From NCBI GenBank assembly GCA_029948255.1, contig JALIZF010001500.1, forward strand, positions 270,501-334,500: a stretch of 64,000 nucleotides of DNA, written 5' to 3'. This document shows positions 1-11,646 of the stretch, in pieces. Made by a program: the position numbers and the translations under genes. Below the pieces are notes generated by a model. The model ran no database searches. It was not told the DNA's origin and worked only from the letters and a program-made list of their open reading frames with translations. Positions within the stretch are counted from its first letter, which is position 1. The number at the start of each line of letters is the position of its first letter. The DNA is from Telmatactis stephensoni. Taxonomy: Eukaryota; Cnidaria; Anthozoa; Actiniaria; Isophelliidae.

Positions 1-125
1 CTCACACGAAACTCGCGCGCTGATTGGCTGTCACTGAAGTCCATCGAGGAGGGAGAATTCAGCGTGGAATCCCATAGCTCACACGAAACTCGCGCGCTGA
101 TTGGCTATCAAGTCCATCGAGGAGT
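1..125. repeat. Direct tandem duplication, period about 78 bp
   Basis: A segment beginning CTCACACGAAACTCGCGCGC at position 1 recurs at 79 with small changes, including the following GATTGGCT and the GTCCATCGAGGAG block. The second copy is slightly shorter after GATTGGCT. The window starts inside the repeat, so the array may continue to the left. No coding potential is visible. Confidence 0.7.
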
Positions 126-259
126 GAGAATGAGCTTTTATCAGGTATTTTTAAATTCGTAAAACAGAAAAAGAATTACCATAGCTGGAAAGAGCATGTT
201 AAAATTAGCAAGACAGTGAAGTTTGAAGGAATTGAATCCAAAAACTCGCGAGAATACGA

Positions 260-520
260 ATTTTTGAAAAGTGTGGATTTGTAAGAAAATCTTTGCTGGT
301 AGGCATCTCTTGCTAACCAGCGAATGTTTTCATACAAAATTTCAATTTGGAAAAATTCATTTCTTGGTGAGTTTGAAAGTTACTTCATTCAAACTTCACA
401 GTTTGACTAATTTTGACGTGCTCTTTCCAGCTATGGCAATTATATTTCTCTACGGTGACTTTTGGAATTATATGATAAAAGCTCATTCAGTGTGGAATTG
501 CATAATTACACAGGCAGCCC
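260..520 (+). repeat. Dispersed repeat, related to 25,400-25,560
   Basis: The stretch around CTTCACAGTTTGACTAATTT, the CTCTTTCCAGCTATGGCAAT block and the ACTTTTGGAATTA block reappears in the same order and orientation at about 25,440-25,535. Here it runs into ACACAGGCAGCCCGCG at 509-524, a terminus-like motif that recurs across the window. The small open frames in it have no recognisable domain. Probably a non-autonomous transposon relic. Confidence 0.5.
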
Positions 521-524
521 GCGA

Positions 525-2009
525 CCGTTTTGATTCGTTTTCCTTCTCATAATCGGTGTTTGAAAAATAATTATTTTTTGTAGTTCAACATAAAATGAAA
601 ATACAAGCCAATAAAAAAGATTCAACAGCTTTCAAGACAAAGGAAACTATAGTTCCAAAGATATTGACGGTAAAACATGGAGTGAGAATTCAGCGTGGAA
701 TTGCATACTTACACAGGTAGCCCGCGATTGCTGTGTTTCTTCTTTTTGTTTTTAGCGAAACTTAATTTAAAATAGTTTAAAAACAAACTTCAATAGCTGC
801 CAAAAATTACGCAATAACTAATAGCAAAAGGACATTTTTACGCCTAGTACATAATATGAAAGCGAGCTGAAGTCCGTCGATCGTGGTCTGGTGTTTTTCG
901 ACAACTTCGACATTACTTTTATCCCTTCAGTAGAAAAAAATTATCACTTATTCCAAAACATAAAGAATAGATTATATCCGGATGCAGTCATAGATGTTTT
1001 TGAAAACAAAACAACAGAAATACACAGTCCAATAGATTTGTTTGAGCGATTTAACTTATTTTCAGCTGAAGTTGTCAGAACGAATTATCCAAAAAACACC
1101 GGTCAAAAGGCATTCAAAACATAACCAAAAACCCACAAGAATAGAAAACTATTATCATGTCTGAATAGCAAGCTGTTGGTAGTTAGGGGAACAAAATTTT
1201 CGACTTAACATAAGCTTAACTTACTTTTTCCGCAGTGTACAATGAAATGCTCCAGACCATTTTTCCCTACAAACAAGTGTTGTTTTGCCATTCATGAGAT
1301 CGACATTCCTCCAGGAAAATGTTTACATGGTTTCCAGTTCCAATTGCAGTCAAATAAAGTAAATTTTCCAGTAGTTTGACAATAATTTTGTTCCTCAAAT
1401 ACTCGACACGAGGTTGAAGCAAAGTAGTTTGCAAGTGAGACGATTTTCATTCACGACTACAGCTTCATTCTCATTCGCTGGCTACTTGCTCTTGAATGGC
1501 TTGCCGTGCGCTTTGAAAAATAAATGGAAAAAATCTTCTCTATTTATTTTTTCTATGTCCGCTATGGGATTCAAGGAAAATTCATTTCCCGACTCGGGAA
1601 TTCCACGTTGAATTTCACTCGTCATCCAATGAATTTTCCTATAATAGAATTTTCCTACAATAGAATTTGATTTTTGACGTGCGCGCGGACGGGACCGTTT
1701 GAATTCTATTGTTTAAGAGCCTTGCGCGCGCGATGGCGAAGTTACTAAAAATAGCCTTAGCTTAGCCGCCACGAACATGGCACAGACATCAATACTGAGC
1801 TTCGCTCTCTTAGTATTATGGTCTCTTGTAAAAACCCATCAAATGACTTAATATGATCTTTAGACGATCTGTAACAGATAAATAGGATTTTGGTATTAGT
1901 TAAGTCTACGTATTTTTGATTTTTGATTTTGATTGACGGAAGCTAATTTGGTAAAAACCACTTGAGTGTTTACATGTCCGAGTTCGCATGATTTTTAAAA
2001 TTGCTAATA
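525..2009. other. No gene recognised; AT-rich DNA with repeat fragments
   Basis: I see no domain-bearing reading frame here. A second ACACAGGTAGCCCGCG motif lies near 711-726, echoing the one at 509-524. GAATTTTCCTATAATAGAAT and its variant GAATTTTCCTACAATAGAAT sit side by side near 1,630-1,670. Short frames at 891-1,124 and 1,414-1,611 look like chance frames. Confidence 0.4.
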
Positions 2010-3507
2010 GGGCGCGCGCCGTGATGATTCCCATCTGTGCTATTTTGATAACCGGATGCAGTTTAATTTTCGTCTTACCCTACTCCCGTGCGTCATAATT
2101 TGACAGAGAACCTAGCTTTGTCCCGCGGGATCGCCACAGGAAACCCATTCACAACAAGTGCGCGATATTACCACAGGAAACCCATGCATAACAAGCGCGC
2201 GCGCCAAGCAAATTAAACAAGCGCGCGCGCCAAGCAAATTAAACAAGCGCGCGCATTTTTTGTCTTTTTAATAAATTATTAAGGTAGTTCCGGACACTTG
2301 CTACTGCGCATCTCCCGCGCGCATTCGAGCGCGCGCACTTTTATTAGAGAGCATTGGTATCACCGTGGGGAGTCTGGACACTAGTAAGCGAACGATTGAA
2401 AGTGAAGAAACTCTAACTTTAGTGGAGAAAAATAGCATTTTGTCATCAAAATACCGGAAAAATTTTAACTATGAAATCTTGTGTACTGTATAATGTAGGT
2501 ATTCAGCCTCGAATTTTTAAATTTGATTAATATTATTTATCGAAAAAGCCGGTGAGAAAATTGCTAAAATGGTGACATTTGGAGTTCGTTTTCAGCGTAT
2601 TTTTCTCTTTTCTGCTTCTCTAACTCTTGAAATAATACGGTGACCCCCTGTTTTATTCTTTTCATTTGAAGTTAGATATCGTATTCTTTCGATTTAGTGC
2701 GGGAAAAAAAAATTTCATAGTTAAAATTGTCATGAATTTTCAACATTTTTACAACTACACACGCATATAACTCCTCCGAATTGCAAGCAATTTCGGTTCT
2801 AGAATTTAATTTTCACGTCACTTTCAAAAGATTGGATGGATTTTTTATCAAGGTATGTCTCCTAGATTCAACAAGTACCGTTTAATGCAGTTTTCTGTTT
2901 TTCTTTGTTAAATCCAATCGAGTAATTCGAATTTATTGACGGAATCAGATTTTCGGCAAAAACGCGCGGAAAACTGAAAAATCCCTCCTTTTTGACGCCT
3001 TATATCTCCATAACTAATACGGGGATCCCCTTCTTTTTTTTCATTATTTGAATACCCTAACAATAAACTTCAAATGACAGAATTTAAAAAAAAATTCATT
3101 GAAGATTTGGGAAGATCCGGTACTACCTTAAAATAAACATCCATTGTCAGGAGAAGTGGCTGGGCTGCCTGTGATTTTCTTGTGTTTTTGAAAGAAATTT
3201 TAGCGGAAATGCGCGCGCTACACGTCATCGAGCGCGCGCTTAGATTTATTCAAAAATTTTCACTCATTTAAATGAGAAAAACTCGTTTCTTTTTATAATT
3301 TTTTGATGTAAATTATTAATTGGACATCAGATGGCTTTTTCGTGGAATCTAGAATAAATTTGGTATCGATTGTGTGATTTTATGAAGCTCAAATCGCGAA
3401 ATTCCACTCGTTCAATTTTTCGACGCACGGGAGTAGGGTAAGACGAAAATTAAACTGCATCCGGTTACTAAAAATAGCACAGATGGGAATCATCACGGCG
3501 CGCGCCC
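2010..3507. mobile_element. Non-autonomous TIR transposon, 1.5 kb, with a nested TTAA element
   Basis: The first roughly 87 bp (GGGCGCGCGCCGTGATGATT onward to ACTCCCGTGCGTC) are found again, reverse-complemented, at 3,421-3,507 with only a few differences. No transposase-like frame lies between the ends, so the element is non-autonomous. I could not identify a clear target-site duplication. The interior holds short GC-rich tandem pieces (GCGCGCGCCAAGCAAATTAAACA twice near 2,199-2,250) and a complete second element at 2,283-3,127. Superfamily not assigned. Confidence 0.8.
2283..3127. mobile_element. TTAA-flanked non-autonomous DNA transposon, nested copy
   Basis: The segment is bounded on both sides by TTAA (2,279-2,282 and 3,128-3,131). 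Its ends are short imperfect inverted repeats: GGTAGTTCCGGA on the left, the complement of GGTAGTACCGGA on the right. The left 80 bp (CTTGCTACTGCGCATCT, then GCGCATTCGAGCG and CACTTTTATTA) match the complement of the right end of the element at 22,604-24,874, so the two are one family. TTAA duplication is typical of Kolobok and piggyBac superfamilies. No transposase is encoded. Confidence 0.8.
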
Positions 3508-3829
3508 CATTAACAAGTTTCCCTCTCTTATTTATGCTCTCTTGATACACCCTAATTCCATTGTGTTCTTTTGTTGTTATTTGACTATCTGACCTTTAAC
3601 TAATACACTTTGTTTCACGGGTTAATGAAAACCACTCTATAAGAAATATTTAAAAATAGTGAGATGAATTTTGTAAATAAAAAAAAGGAGGTCACCGTTC
3701 TTGATTTTGAGATATTTTGCAAAATGCTCAACTTTAGTGCATACATTTGGTGTTTTCCGAGTGGAAACTGGGACGAGTTTCTGTTAAGAAAGCCCTTGCT
3801 AAGTTCCGTAATTGTTTAATAAATACCAC

Positions 3830-3910
3830 TTATTAGATATTTTCTTGTGTATTACGGGCTGATATTTTACAAGTCGCGTAGCCCGTAATACACAAGAAAA
3901 TATCTAATAA
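3830..3910. repeat. Perfect 31 bp hairpin
   Basis: Positions 3,830-3,860 are the exact reverse complement of 3,880-3,910, separated by a 19-base loop. The stem has no mismatch, which suggests either a recent origin or maintenance as a palindrome. No flanking gene makes it a terminator candidate. A small foldback element is the simplest reading. Confidence 0.85.
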
Positions 3911-3968
3911 AGGATTTATTATACAATTGCTTTTTCGCTTTGTTTTTAACAGTATTTTTTATTATCGA

Positions 3969-4155
3969 AACAGTCCTTTTTGAAAACCAGCGCGCGCGCG
4001 CTTCAAACCGGTTTGAAGCCTTGACGTCATACAGGGCCGAATACGCAAACCGGATTTCTAAACAGTCCTTTTTGCAAACCAGCGCACGCGCGGGAAAAAG
4101 AAACCAGTTTGAAGCCTTGACGTCATTCAGGGCCGAATACGCAAACCGGTTTTCT
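3969..4155 (+). repeat. Two-copy tandem repeat, period 92 bp
   Basis: The unit starting AACAGTCCTTTTTG at 3,969 recurs at 4,061. Both copies hold GCGCGC-rich DNA, TTTGAAGCCTTGACGTCAT and CAGGGCCGAATACGCAAACC. Each contains a TGACGTCAT sequence resembling a CRE site, but with no gene nearby I do not call it functional. A frame across both copies reads open only because of the repetition. Confidence 0.75.
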
Positions 4156-4328
4156 AGAGGGTATTACCGTCCCATATTGGCCCTCAAACGATACCTTATT
4201 TGCTAAATTTACGTCACAATTGTATAATAAAGCGTATTAATGAACAGCAGATGCTAGAAGGCCCGAGTTTCGCTGCCTGTGTAACAAAACATTTGACGTC
4301 CTTCTCTTCGGGCTTGTAATTTGACTTA

Positions 4329-4519
4329 ACGCTCAATAAGCCCCAAGCGTGATGAACGTTTTGATACCAGAATTCCTTTTCAAGAACCTTTCATATTCAA
4401 AGTTAAAATTCCCTGGAGAATACAAACAGTAGTTTTAATTAGTTAACAAAGTCTACTGAAAAAGGATTCTGGTATAGAGAGGGTGTCAAAACGTCATCTG
4501 CTAGGGGCTTATTGAGCGT
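4329..4519. mobile_element. Short MITE, about 190 bp
   Basis: The left end ACGCTCAATAAGCCCC matches the complement of the right end GGGGCTTATTGAGCGT exactly. Inside these, an imperfect arm continues: AACGTTTTGATACCAGAAT against ATTCTGGTATAGAGAGGGTG and CAAAACGT. There is no room for a gene. No clear duplication flanks it. Confidence 0.65.
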
Positions 4520-5248
4520 CTTGTTTTAATTTTTCTCCACCATTTGTTGTAAAAAGGATACAGACGTTAGCATCAAGACGAGGCTGCGTGCATAAAGCTC
4601 ACTCATTTGTAGCAAGACAAAAGTTTAGCACGTAGCCTCTTTCTGAGTCCTTTGTATGTGGCAGGTGAAGCATATCTCGGAACTGGACTATTGTAGCATT
4701 TAATTAAGCCCCAACCTCCAAACTATGGTCACTCAATAATGCTTTCTTTTGTTTTCATGTACATCTATTATGCAAACTTCATTTCATCATCGAAGGGTCG
4801 TAATCGTGTTAAGTATCGAGTGTCAGTATGACGTATACAATCCACAGGAAACTCGGCTTTGTGACCCGATGCACTGTACCTAGTCGCAAAACGAAGATGG
4901 GAAAGTTCTCTATAGCCTGCGTAGCTGTAGAAATAAATGGATGAAAGGAATAGCACAAACGATTTTTCATCCATCCTTTGTGTCAGATATTTGTTTTTCT
5001 GGAGCACTTGATATAAAAGGAAAGAGAGGTGTTTAAATCGTGGAATGTAGGTCTTCTACGACGAACTCGAACTACAGAGGTCACATACTCGTCTATTTTT
5101 TCATTACGTTCAGCTGATAATACAATGAAAAGAGAGTTTCTTTGTGCTTAGATTACTCAAACCTTGAGATAGTTTGCCAGCTAGCGCTTAAGAAAATGCG
5201 CTCGCGCATTCGTACACATAACGTCTGCGCATGTTTTGCATGTTTTTG
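4520..5248. other. No gene recognised
   Basis: The stretch holds only short frames without recognisable domains, including a 79-codon minus-strand frame at 4,768-5,007. It ends in TGCATGTTTTTG, whose last seven bases form the left copy of the target duplication of the next element. Confidence 0.35.
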
Positions 5249-7363
5249 CACAGGTAGCCCAAGCTTATATAATTTATGAGAATGTATGGAGAAAATGAAT
5301 TTTTACTAAATAAAAATATCAAAAATGAACAAATCAGTCATGAAACTGAGTCTGAGTGTTTAAATAAACGTCCTCTTTCGCCCTATGTTATTGGTTTTCC
5401 GATTTAGCCGTTTTTTAATTTTTTTCCCCCTTTAGTAATATAATAACTAAATAAAGGTTGGCAACTCACGATCTCCCTACGGCTGCCACACTTCTTTCTT
5501 CAGCTTCTCCAACCTCCCCGAAATCCGTCTTGATCCACATAAAACGGCACAAAAATCTTTTAGCCACATTTGCACTCAACGTTCTTGATCACTTTATCGC
5601 TCCTCCCCCGACTTTTCAAGGGTTGAAAATCACAATTTTCAGTCAATTTTTCGCTTGTACCGAGCCGTGGCCAGACCTGACTGTGCACCGATTAACGGCT
5701 TTCCATCGGGATTCGTCCGGGAACCGCCACGAACTCAGTACGGAGTTAGTACGGAGAAGTCCGGATAAGCCCGTCGCCGACTCGTTAAAATCCCAAGGTC
5801 AAGCTCTTTTGGCGGACGCGCGCTTACACAAGCCAGTGGCGGGAAAATAAACATTGCAAAGCAAGTACTACGTACCTAGTGACCCTCCACTTTAGACGTT
5901 GATTTTAGACAGATGTGTATAGAAAATGGACAGGGAATGTCATTTTCCCTTCAGCTTTTTGGACTTCGTGAAGTGCTTTGACTCTTTATGTAAAAGTTCA
6001 TGCAGTCTTGGAGGATTTGGAGCTGAACTAACTTTCATTTCGAGGCATTTGGATGTCCATGGAAAAGGCACATTCTCCAATGAAGTGTTGTGAGGGAAAA
6101 ATTTACTTAGTGCCGAATCTGAAGCCCTCTCAAACTCTCTACAGCCCAGCTCTATTATGTGAGATATTTGAACTCAAATCGTCATGGACGCTAACAAGTT
6201 TCTTCAGTCATTTTCACGGCGCATCTTCGGAAAGCTCAAGTGTTTGGTTTTAGTAAATGTCTTCTCTGTTGCTTTCTTTCTTCATTCATTTGGGACGTAT
6301 AAAGTGACTATTTTGAAGGAACAATCTCGTCGGCTCTTCACGACATATACAAGCATCACAAAGGAAAATATTTCATGTATATTTTATTTTGAAGAAAAGG
6401 AAGTTTGGAAAAAGTGGTGGATGCTCTGGACAACCAATTTCCATTTTTTAGGTAAGTCTTTACTTGCTTAATTCATTATACCTCCTTTCTTAATGTTCAA
6501 CCGAAGTTGTCATTCATTTCGATAATAATTTCGATTTACATTCATGTAGATTTTTACAACGACTTTATAGTTCATTTACTTGACGTGTCTTTTTTTGCTG
6601 GATAAAGTCTTGTGTTGACGAGAAATCGTCATATTTGTACCTTTCCTTTTCTCATTTCGATGAACATAAACACTTTATACGAAAAAAGAAAGTAAGCGAA
6701 TACTGAAACGTATTCGGTCAAACACTTTTTAGTGAGTCTTTAATCTCTTTGCAATGTTTATTTTCCCGCCACTGGCTTGTGTAAGCGCGCGTCCGCCAAA
6801 AGAGCTTGACCTTGGGATTTTAACGAGTCGGCGACGGGCTTATCCGGACTTCTCCGTACTAACTCCGTACTGAGTTCGTGGCGGTTCCCGGACGAATCCC
6901 GACGGAAAGCCGTTAATCGGTGCACAGTCAGGTCTGGCCACGGCTCGGTACAAGCGAAAAATTGACTGAAAATTGTGATTTTCAACCCTTGAAAAGTCGG
7001 GGGAGGAGCGATGAAGTGATCAAGAACGTTGAGTGCAAATGTGGCTAAAAGATTTTTGTGCCGTTTTATGTGGATCAAGACGGATTTCGGGGAGGTTGGA
7101 GAAGTTGAAGAAAGAAGTGTGGCAGCCGTAGGGAGGATCGTGAGTTGCCAGACCTTTATTTAGTTATTATATTACTAAAGGGGAAAAAAAATTAAAAAAC
7201 CGGCTAAATCGGAAAACCAATAACATTGGGCGAAAGAGGACGTTTATTTAAACACTCAGACTCAGTTTCATGACTGATTTGTCATTTTTGATATTTTTAT
7301 TTAGTAAAAATTCATTTTCTCCATACATTCTCTTATAAATTATATAAGCTTGGGCTACCTGTG
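5249..7363. mobile_element. Long-arm inverted-repeat transposon with 7 bp target duplication
   Basis: The outer 613 bp (5,249-5,861) return almost identically as reverse complement at 6,750-7,363. The ends read CACAGGTAGCCCAAGC and its complement. GTTTTTG flanks both sides (5,242-5,248 and 7,364-7,370), a good 7 bp target-site duplication. Each arm contains the same open frame of 106-130 codons (5,458-5,850 plus, 6,758-7,078 minus); it has no domain I recognise and is doubled only because the arms are. The 0.9 kb spacer has no transposase. A 7-8 bp duplication with CA...TG ends would fit P-type or hAT-type elements, but that is inference. Confidence 0.85.
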
Positions 7364-7371
7364 GTTTTTGT

Positions 7372-7600
7372 TCTAAAATATTTCAATATGGCGGATACCA
7401 CCGAGCAGTATTCAACGCCTTATAACTGAAAATTTAGCACCGCGACCTATCATTTTCTTGTTTTTGCTTTTTCGGTGTATTTTTATCAAAACTAAAAGAT
7501 ATCAAAAAAGTAAAACAATTCGTCGATATGGTTTTAAGAAAATCACGAAAAAATGGCGTCAAAATGAACGTCCGAATCGCGCGTAAGTACAACTGATTCA
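7372..7600 (+). repeat. Dispersed repeat, inverted copy at 25,757-25,980
   Basis: The sequence from TTCTAAAATATTTCAATATG through CCTTATAACTGAAAAT to AATGAACGTCCGA and CGCGCGTAAG is found in reverse complement near 25,757-25,980 with moderate divergence. It starts directly beside the target duplication of the preceding element. In the other copy it directly adjoins CACAGGAAACCC. No coding potential. Confidence 0.65.
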
Positions 7601-7804
7601 GTTTCATCTTCAAGACAAAACTGAAAACAGAACCTAGAGAATGTCCTATATGTAACGTTTATTTGTTATCCAAGAGCACAGCGCTTAGAACTTCACTGCT
7701 ATAAGCGCTTTATAAATACTTGTTCGAGTGGTTGATCTTCCACATGCGAACACGCATGTTTTAACATTTACTCGTGCATTAAACACTTACATGTGATCAT
7801 AAAG

Positions 7805-8200
7805 TACAAGCACTAAAAGAAAAGCTAAAAGCTTGGATGACTTTGATCTTGGACTTGCGACGATTTTTGTTCTTTGACGACAGCCGACGTACAAAGTCCA
7901 TCCAGAAAGTTTTTTAAGTCCGAGTATCGAACAGCAATATATTTATTTAGTACCACAATATTTACATTTTATATGTTTAAAAGAAATATTAGATTGAAAC
8001 AGGATTTGGGGTACAGGCCACCTATAATAACCATGTGAGGCTAACCAAGATAGGTGGCTTTATCGAACAGCTCAACGGGGATGCGATGAAACGAGTTATT
8101 CCAAGCAGAGTAGTACAATACAAAATGTGTCAAGGAATAAGCAATTAACTACCAGCAATTTTCCCTAACATCCGACACATCCAATCTTAACGAAATGTGA
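7805..8200 (+). repeat. Dispersed repeat family, copy 1 of 3
   Basis: CTTGGACTTGCGACGATTTTTGTT-type sequence, ACAAAGTCCAT, GAGTATCGAACAGC and GATGCGATGAAA occur in the same order at 23,400-23,600 (plus) and, reverse-complemented, at 18,140-18,350. The three copies differ by small indels. This copy adjoins the foldback at 8,208. No protein is encoded. A transposon relic is likely but the superfamily is unclear. Confidence 0.65.
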
Positions 8201-8207
8201 GCACGAG

Positions 8208-10028
8208 GAGCATATGGAGAATTTGTCTGCGCATGCGTGTATTTTTGGTTTAAAAATCGTTTGCATGTTGAATGTGGGAATTTTATTCTGACATGGAACA
8301 TTTCATCGGCAATCTCATTCTTCGAAATTATGTTCAAGTACCGAAATGCTGATATGTTAGCAGTCTACCTACCGCTAGAGTGTTGTGAATAATTATTTTA
8401 ATCGAAGGCAATGCAGATGGAGAAATATCACGGGTCAAACTCAGGCCAAAAGTGGAGAAAGGACCAGAACCTCGTACTTTCGAGTACAATTTTGGGCGCT
8501 AAGTTTAAAAATAAGGTAAAGCTGTTAGTAGAAGTCATTACTGACTTGTTAAAGTGTGGATTGAATGTGATAAGGACGTTTAAGGCTTCCGCGATCGTCA
8601 AATAATTCGCCATGTTTACCTCAATAAAGCACTTTTTGGCTCGAAAATGTCGCATATTCAAACACGAAATACAAGAACTTGTAGAGCGTGCACCAAAAAA
8701 ATTATTAAAACATGAGCTTTTTCCATGTTTAATTTTTGTTACTCAAAGCTTTCTCGGACATAAAACGTGGTCCGCGGGTAAGATTGCAAGCAGTTTTGGA
8801 AGCGTGGTTTAAAGCACGTATTTACTCCACAGGTAGCCCAAGCTCACTATTAGTGGCGATTTATAAGAGAATGTATGTCACTCAATATCACTCAAAATTT
8901 CTGTCTTAATTTTAATAAAATTCCACGAGACTTCTAAAGTGTGTTGTTTATGCTTTCTTCTAACCTCTGAATGAGTTTCAGCGAAATTCGTCGGTTTTAA
9001 CTGCTCGCCCTAAGCCACTCAAAAATGGAGAGAAGGTAGGAAGCGATGGCTGACTCGAAGCCATCATACTGCTCAACTCCAGTCCAAATATCTTCCCGAA
9101 AAATCGCTCTAGTTCGAAAATTCCTTCGCACAGGGTTGAAACGATAAATAAGCCACGTCCTCATGCCAGCCAAATCGAAGCAAACGCCTTTCCAAACGAG
9201 CCACGGGACTTTAACTTCCAAAAAATCTTCCCTTACGAGGAGAAGAAAATGCGTGACCGACAAAAGTTGTCACAACCAAACCGTTAAAAATTAGAGAGAG
9301 CCTGGGATCGAGCAACAAACTACTACTTTGACGGGCATATTTGATAAATATTATTCCTAATCCGAGAAGATATAGTTACATTACAAGAGTCTTGAAGTCA
9401 AACACGGTTGTAAAATATCTCAAAACACCGCAGCGAAGGTTTTCCTTTAGTCAAATGCCCGTCAAAGTCGTGTTTCTACTAACAAGGCTCAGTATTGCAA
9501 AGAGTGAACATAGAAAAAGGTAATCTTTCAATATTTTTTTTGGTGCACGCTCTACAAGTTCTTGTATTTCGTGTTTGAATATGCGACATTTTCGAGCCAA
9601 AAAGTGCTTTATTGAGGTAAACATGGCGAATTGTTTGACGATCGCGGAAGCCTTAAACGTCCTTATCACATTCAATTCCCACTTTAACAAGTTAGTAATG
9701 ACTTCTACTAACAGCTTTACCTTAATTTTGAACTTAGCGCCCAAAATTGTACTCGAAAGTACGAGGTTCTGGTCCTTTCTCCACTTTTGGCCTGAGTTTG
9801 ACCCGTGATATTTCTCCATCTGCATTGCCTTCGATTAAAATAATTATCCACAACACTCTAGCAGTAGGTAGACTGCTTACGTATCAGCATTTCTGTACTT
9901 GAACATAATTTTGAAGAATGAGATTGCCAATGAAATGTTCTATGTCAGAATAAAATTCCCACATTCAACATGCAAACGATTTTTAAACCAAAAATACACG
10001 CATGCGCAGACAAATTCTCTATATGCTA
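8208..10028. mobile_element. Foldback-type element with about 500 bp arms
   Basis: Positions 8,208-8,704 and 9,531-10,028 are inverted copies with a few percent divergence. The arms carry mirror-image short frames (for example 8,411-8,605 plus and 9,451-9,825 minus) with no known domain. The 0.8 kb spacer contains another CACAGGTAGCCCAAGC motif at 8,831, the same as the ends of the 5,249 element, followed by AGAGAATGTATG as in that element. This suggests a fragment of that family was captured in the spacer. Outer flanks show no obvious duplication. Confidence 0.75.
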
Positions 10029-10369
10029 GCACGAGGTATAAAGTCAAGGAATCTCTAGGCATGATCTTACTAATAAACAAAAGTAGTCGTGTCCATCATC
10101 TGACGGACCATCTTGAAGGCTCCACGATTTAAACTCATGGAGGAGTCACGAGTAGAATTTCAACACTCCACGATACTAGTAATAATTCAATACAGACGCC
10201 TTTTAGATCGTTCAAATCCAAAGCAAGTTTCGCATACAATCCTGATGCATCGTGATTTGAATAACACAGGAGTCCCGTACCAAAAAATAGCTGGAGCACG
10301 ATAGTTGCTGCGTACCCAGAGCCCTCGTTACTTTCGGCCTGCCTTCAATCACGTGGAGCATGCGCAGTA

Positions 10370-10460
10370 ACATAGTTAAACAATGTTCGAGTGAGTGAGT
10401 GACACATTTGCATATTTCGACCCCTCACTATAACTCGTGGATTTGCAATCCACGAGTTAA
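10370..10460 (+). repeat. Repeat ending in a 12 bp stem hairpin, copy 1
   Basis: GAGTGAGTGAGTGACACA, TTTGCATATT, CGACCCCTCAC and the palindrome AACTCGTGGATT-TGC-AATCCACGAGTT (10,432-10,458) occur in this order. The same set is at 24,060-24,225. Half-sites of the palindrome also sit near 17,941, 19,131 and 22,804. A terminal hairpin is a Helitron-like trait, but the CTRR-type 3' end is not evident, so the class stays open. Confidence 0.55.
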
Positions 10461-10617
10461 TAAAAATGATTTTCAGGCAGGCCTTATAGAATAACACTAA
10501 ATATACGATAATATGTAAATATATGAAGACAATATGCAATCTAGTATAATTTAAAGGACTTATATTCATAAACAAGGATCTCTAAGATAAAAACTACTAC
10601 TTAAGAAATTCATTGAG

Positions 10618-11040
10618 TCAATTTTTAAAACTTCTAGTAGTTTTAGCTGATTTAATATCATTAGGCAGAGAGTTCCACAGGCTTGCGCCATGATAGGAGA
10701 ATCTCCTCTTACCAAGAGTGAAATTATCCTGTGAACTGCGTAGAATCTCCTCTTACCAAGAGTGAAATTATCCTGTGAACTGCGTAGCCTGTATTGATGG
10801 TCTAGAGAGGAATCCTTAAACAAGTTAGTCAAATAGTTAGGTGCTAAGGAATGCTTAATTTTCTACATAAGACTGGCTTCTGGAATAGCACGTGTCATGT
10901 CGAAAGACATCATTCCATCCAACAGTTTTTAGAGCATCAGATGACGATGAGTCATACCGAGCACCAATTAGTATCTTGGCAGACTGGTTTTGGAGTATTT
11001 GAATTTTATCTCGCGATAAGCAATAAGAAGTCTTCTTTGT
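10618..11040 (-). pseudogene. 3' relic of a non-LTR retrotransposon (LINE) reverse transcriptase ORF
   Basis: Reading right to left, the minus strand gives ILQNQSAKILIGARYDSSSS, then LRSSQDNFTLGKRRF, then HGASLWNSLPNDIKSAK and a stop at 10,618. These match the conserved C-terminal region after the reverse transcriptase of CR1/Rex-like LINEs. The pieces lie in different frames, so the copy is dead. A 44 bp stretch beginning AGAATCTCCTCTTACCAAGA is tandemly duplicated (about 10,699 and 10,743), which adds to the disruption. Endonuclease and polymerase core are absent, as expected for a 5'-truncated, decayed insertion. Confidence 0.75.
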
Positions 11041-11615
11041 CCTCTGGTTTTCGTAAATAACGGTCGTAATCGTGTTCCTCGAATTATACCAGTATTTGAC
11101 GCTTAAGCGCAAGGAAAATCGAGGATAAAAAAGAAAACCCAGTGCTATGTCGTTGATGCTGAATTGAAGCCAACTGAGCCACTCTGGATGCCTGCAGGGC
11201 CAGTCTGGATACCAGCCATGTAGCAGAATGGGCCACCCTACATAAAGCTTTCCTTTGCCTAATTCAATTGCGCCAATCATTTGTAGTCTATAAGTCTAGT
11301 CTTATAAGTGTCGAGTCACCTCACCTACAGACAAAATATTGCAGCGATTACATTCGTTAGAACTCAAAACTCGCCGAAATTGCCTTGGTATGTTTTGAAA
11401 TCCACCACAGGACAACTAGGGAGACGATTTCCCTCCAACGATGTCATTTCGAGACACAAACCGATATGGCGCCATCTTATTCGAAAAATCGCCACCTATA
11501 CCTCTGAATTCTTCCAGAAGAACATCTCTACTGCCTAGTGAAGCTTTATGATGCAATAAGAATTGAAATCCCAGGGGCTCCTGTGATAGCTAGCAAATGA
11601 CTTAGCCAAAAGAAG

Positions 11616-11646
<31 letters not shown>

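Noticed and set aside
5458..5850. A 130-codon gene with a second copy at 6,758-7,078
   Set aside because: Both copies lie in the arms of one inverted repeat; duplication of the frame follows from the structure, and no domain is recognisable.
10855..11280. A 141-codon minus-strand protein
   Set aside because: Only its C-terminal third (QILQNQSAKILIGARYDS) is LINE-derived; the rest is read-through of non-coding DNA.
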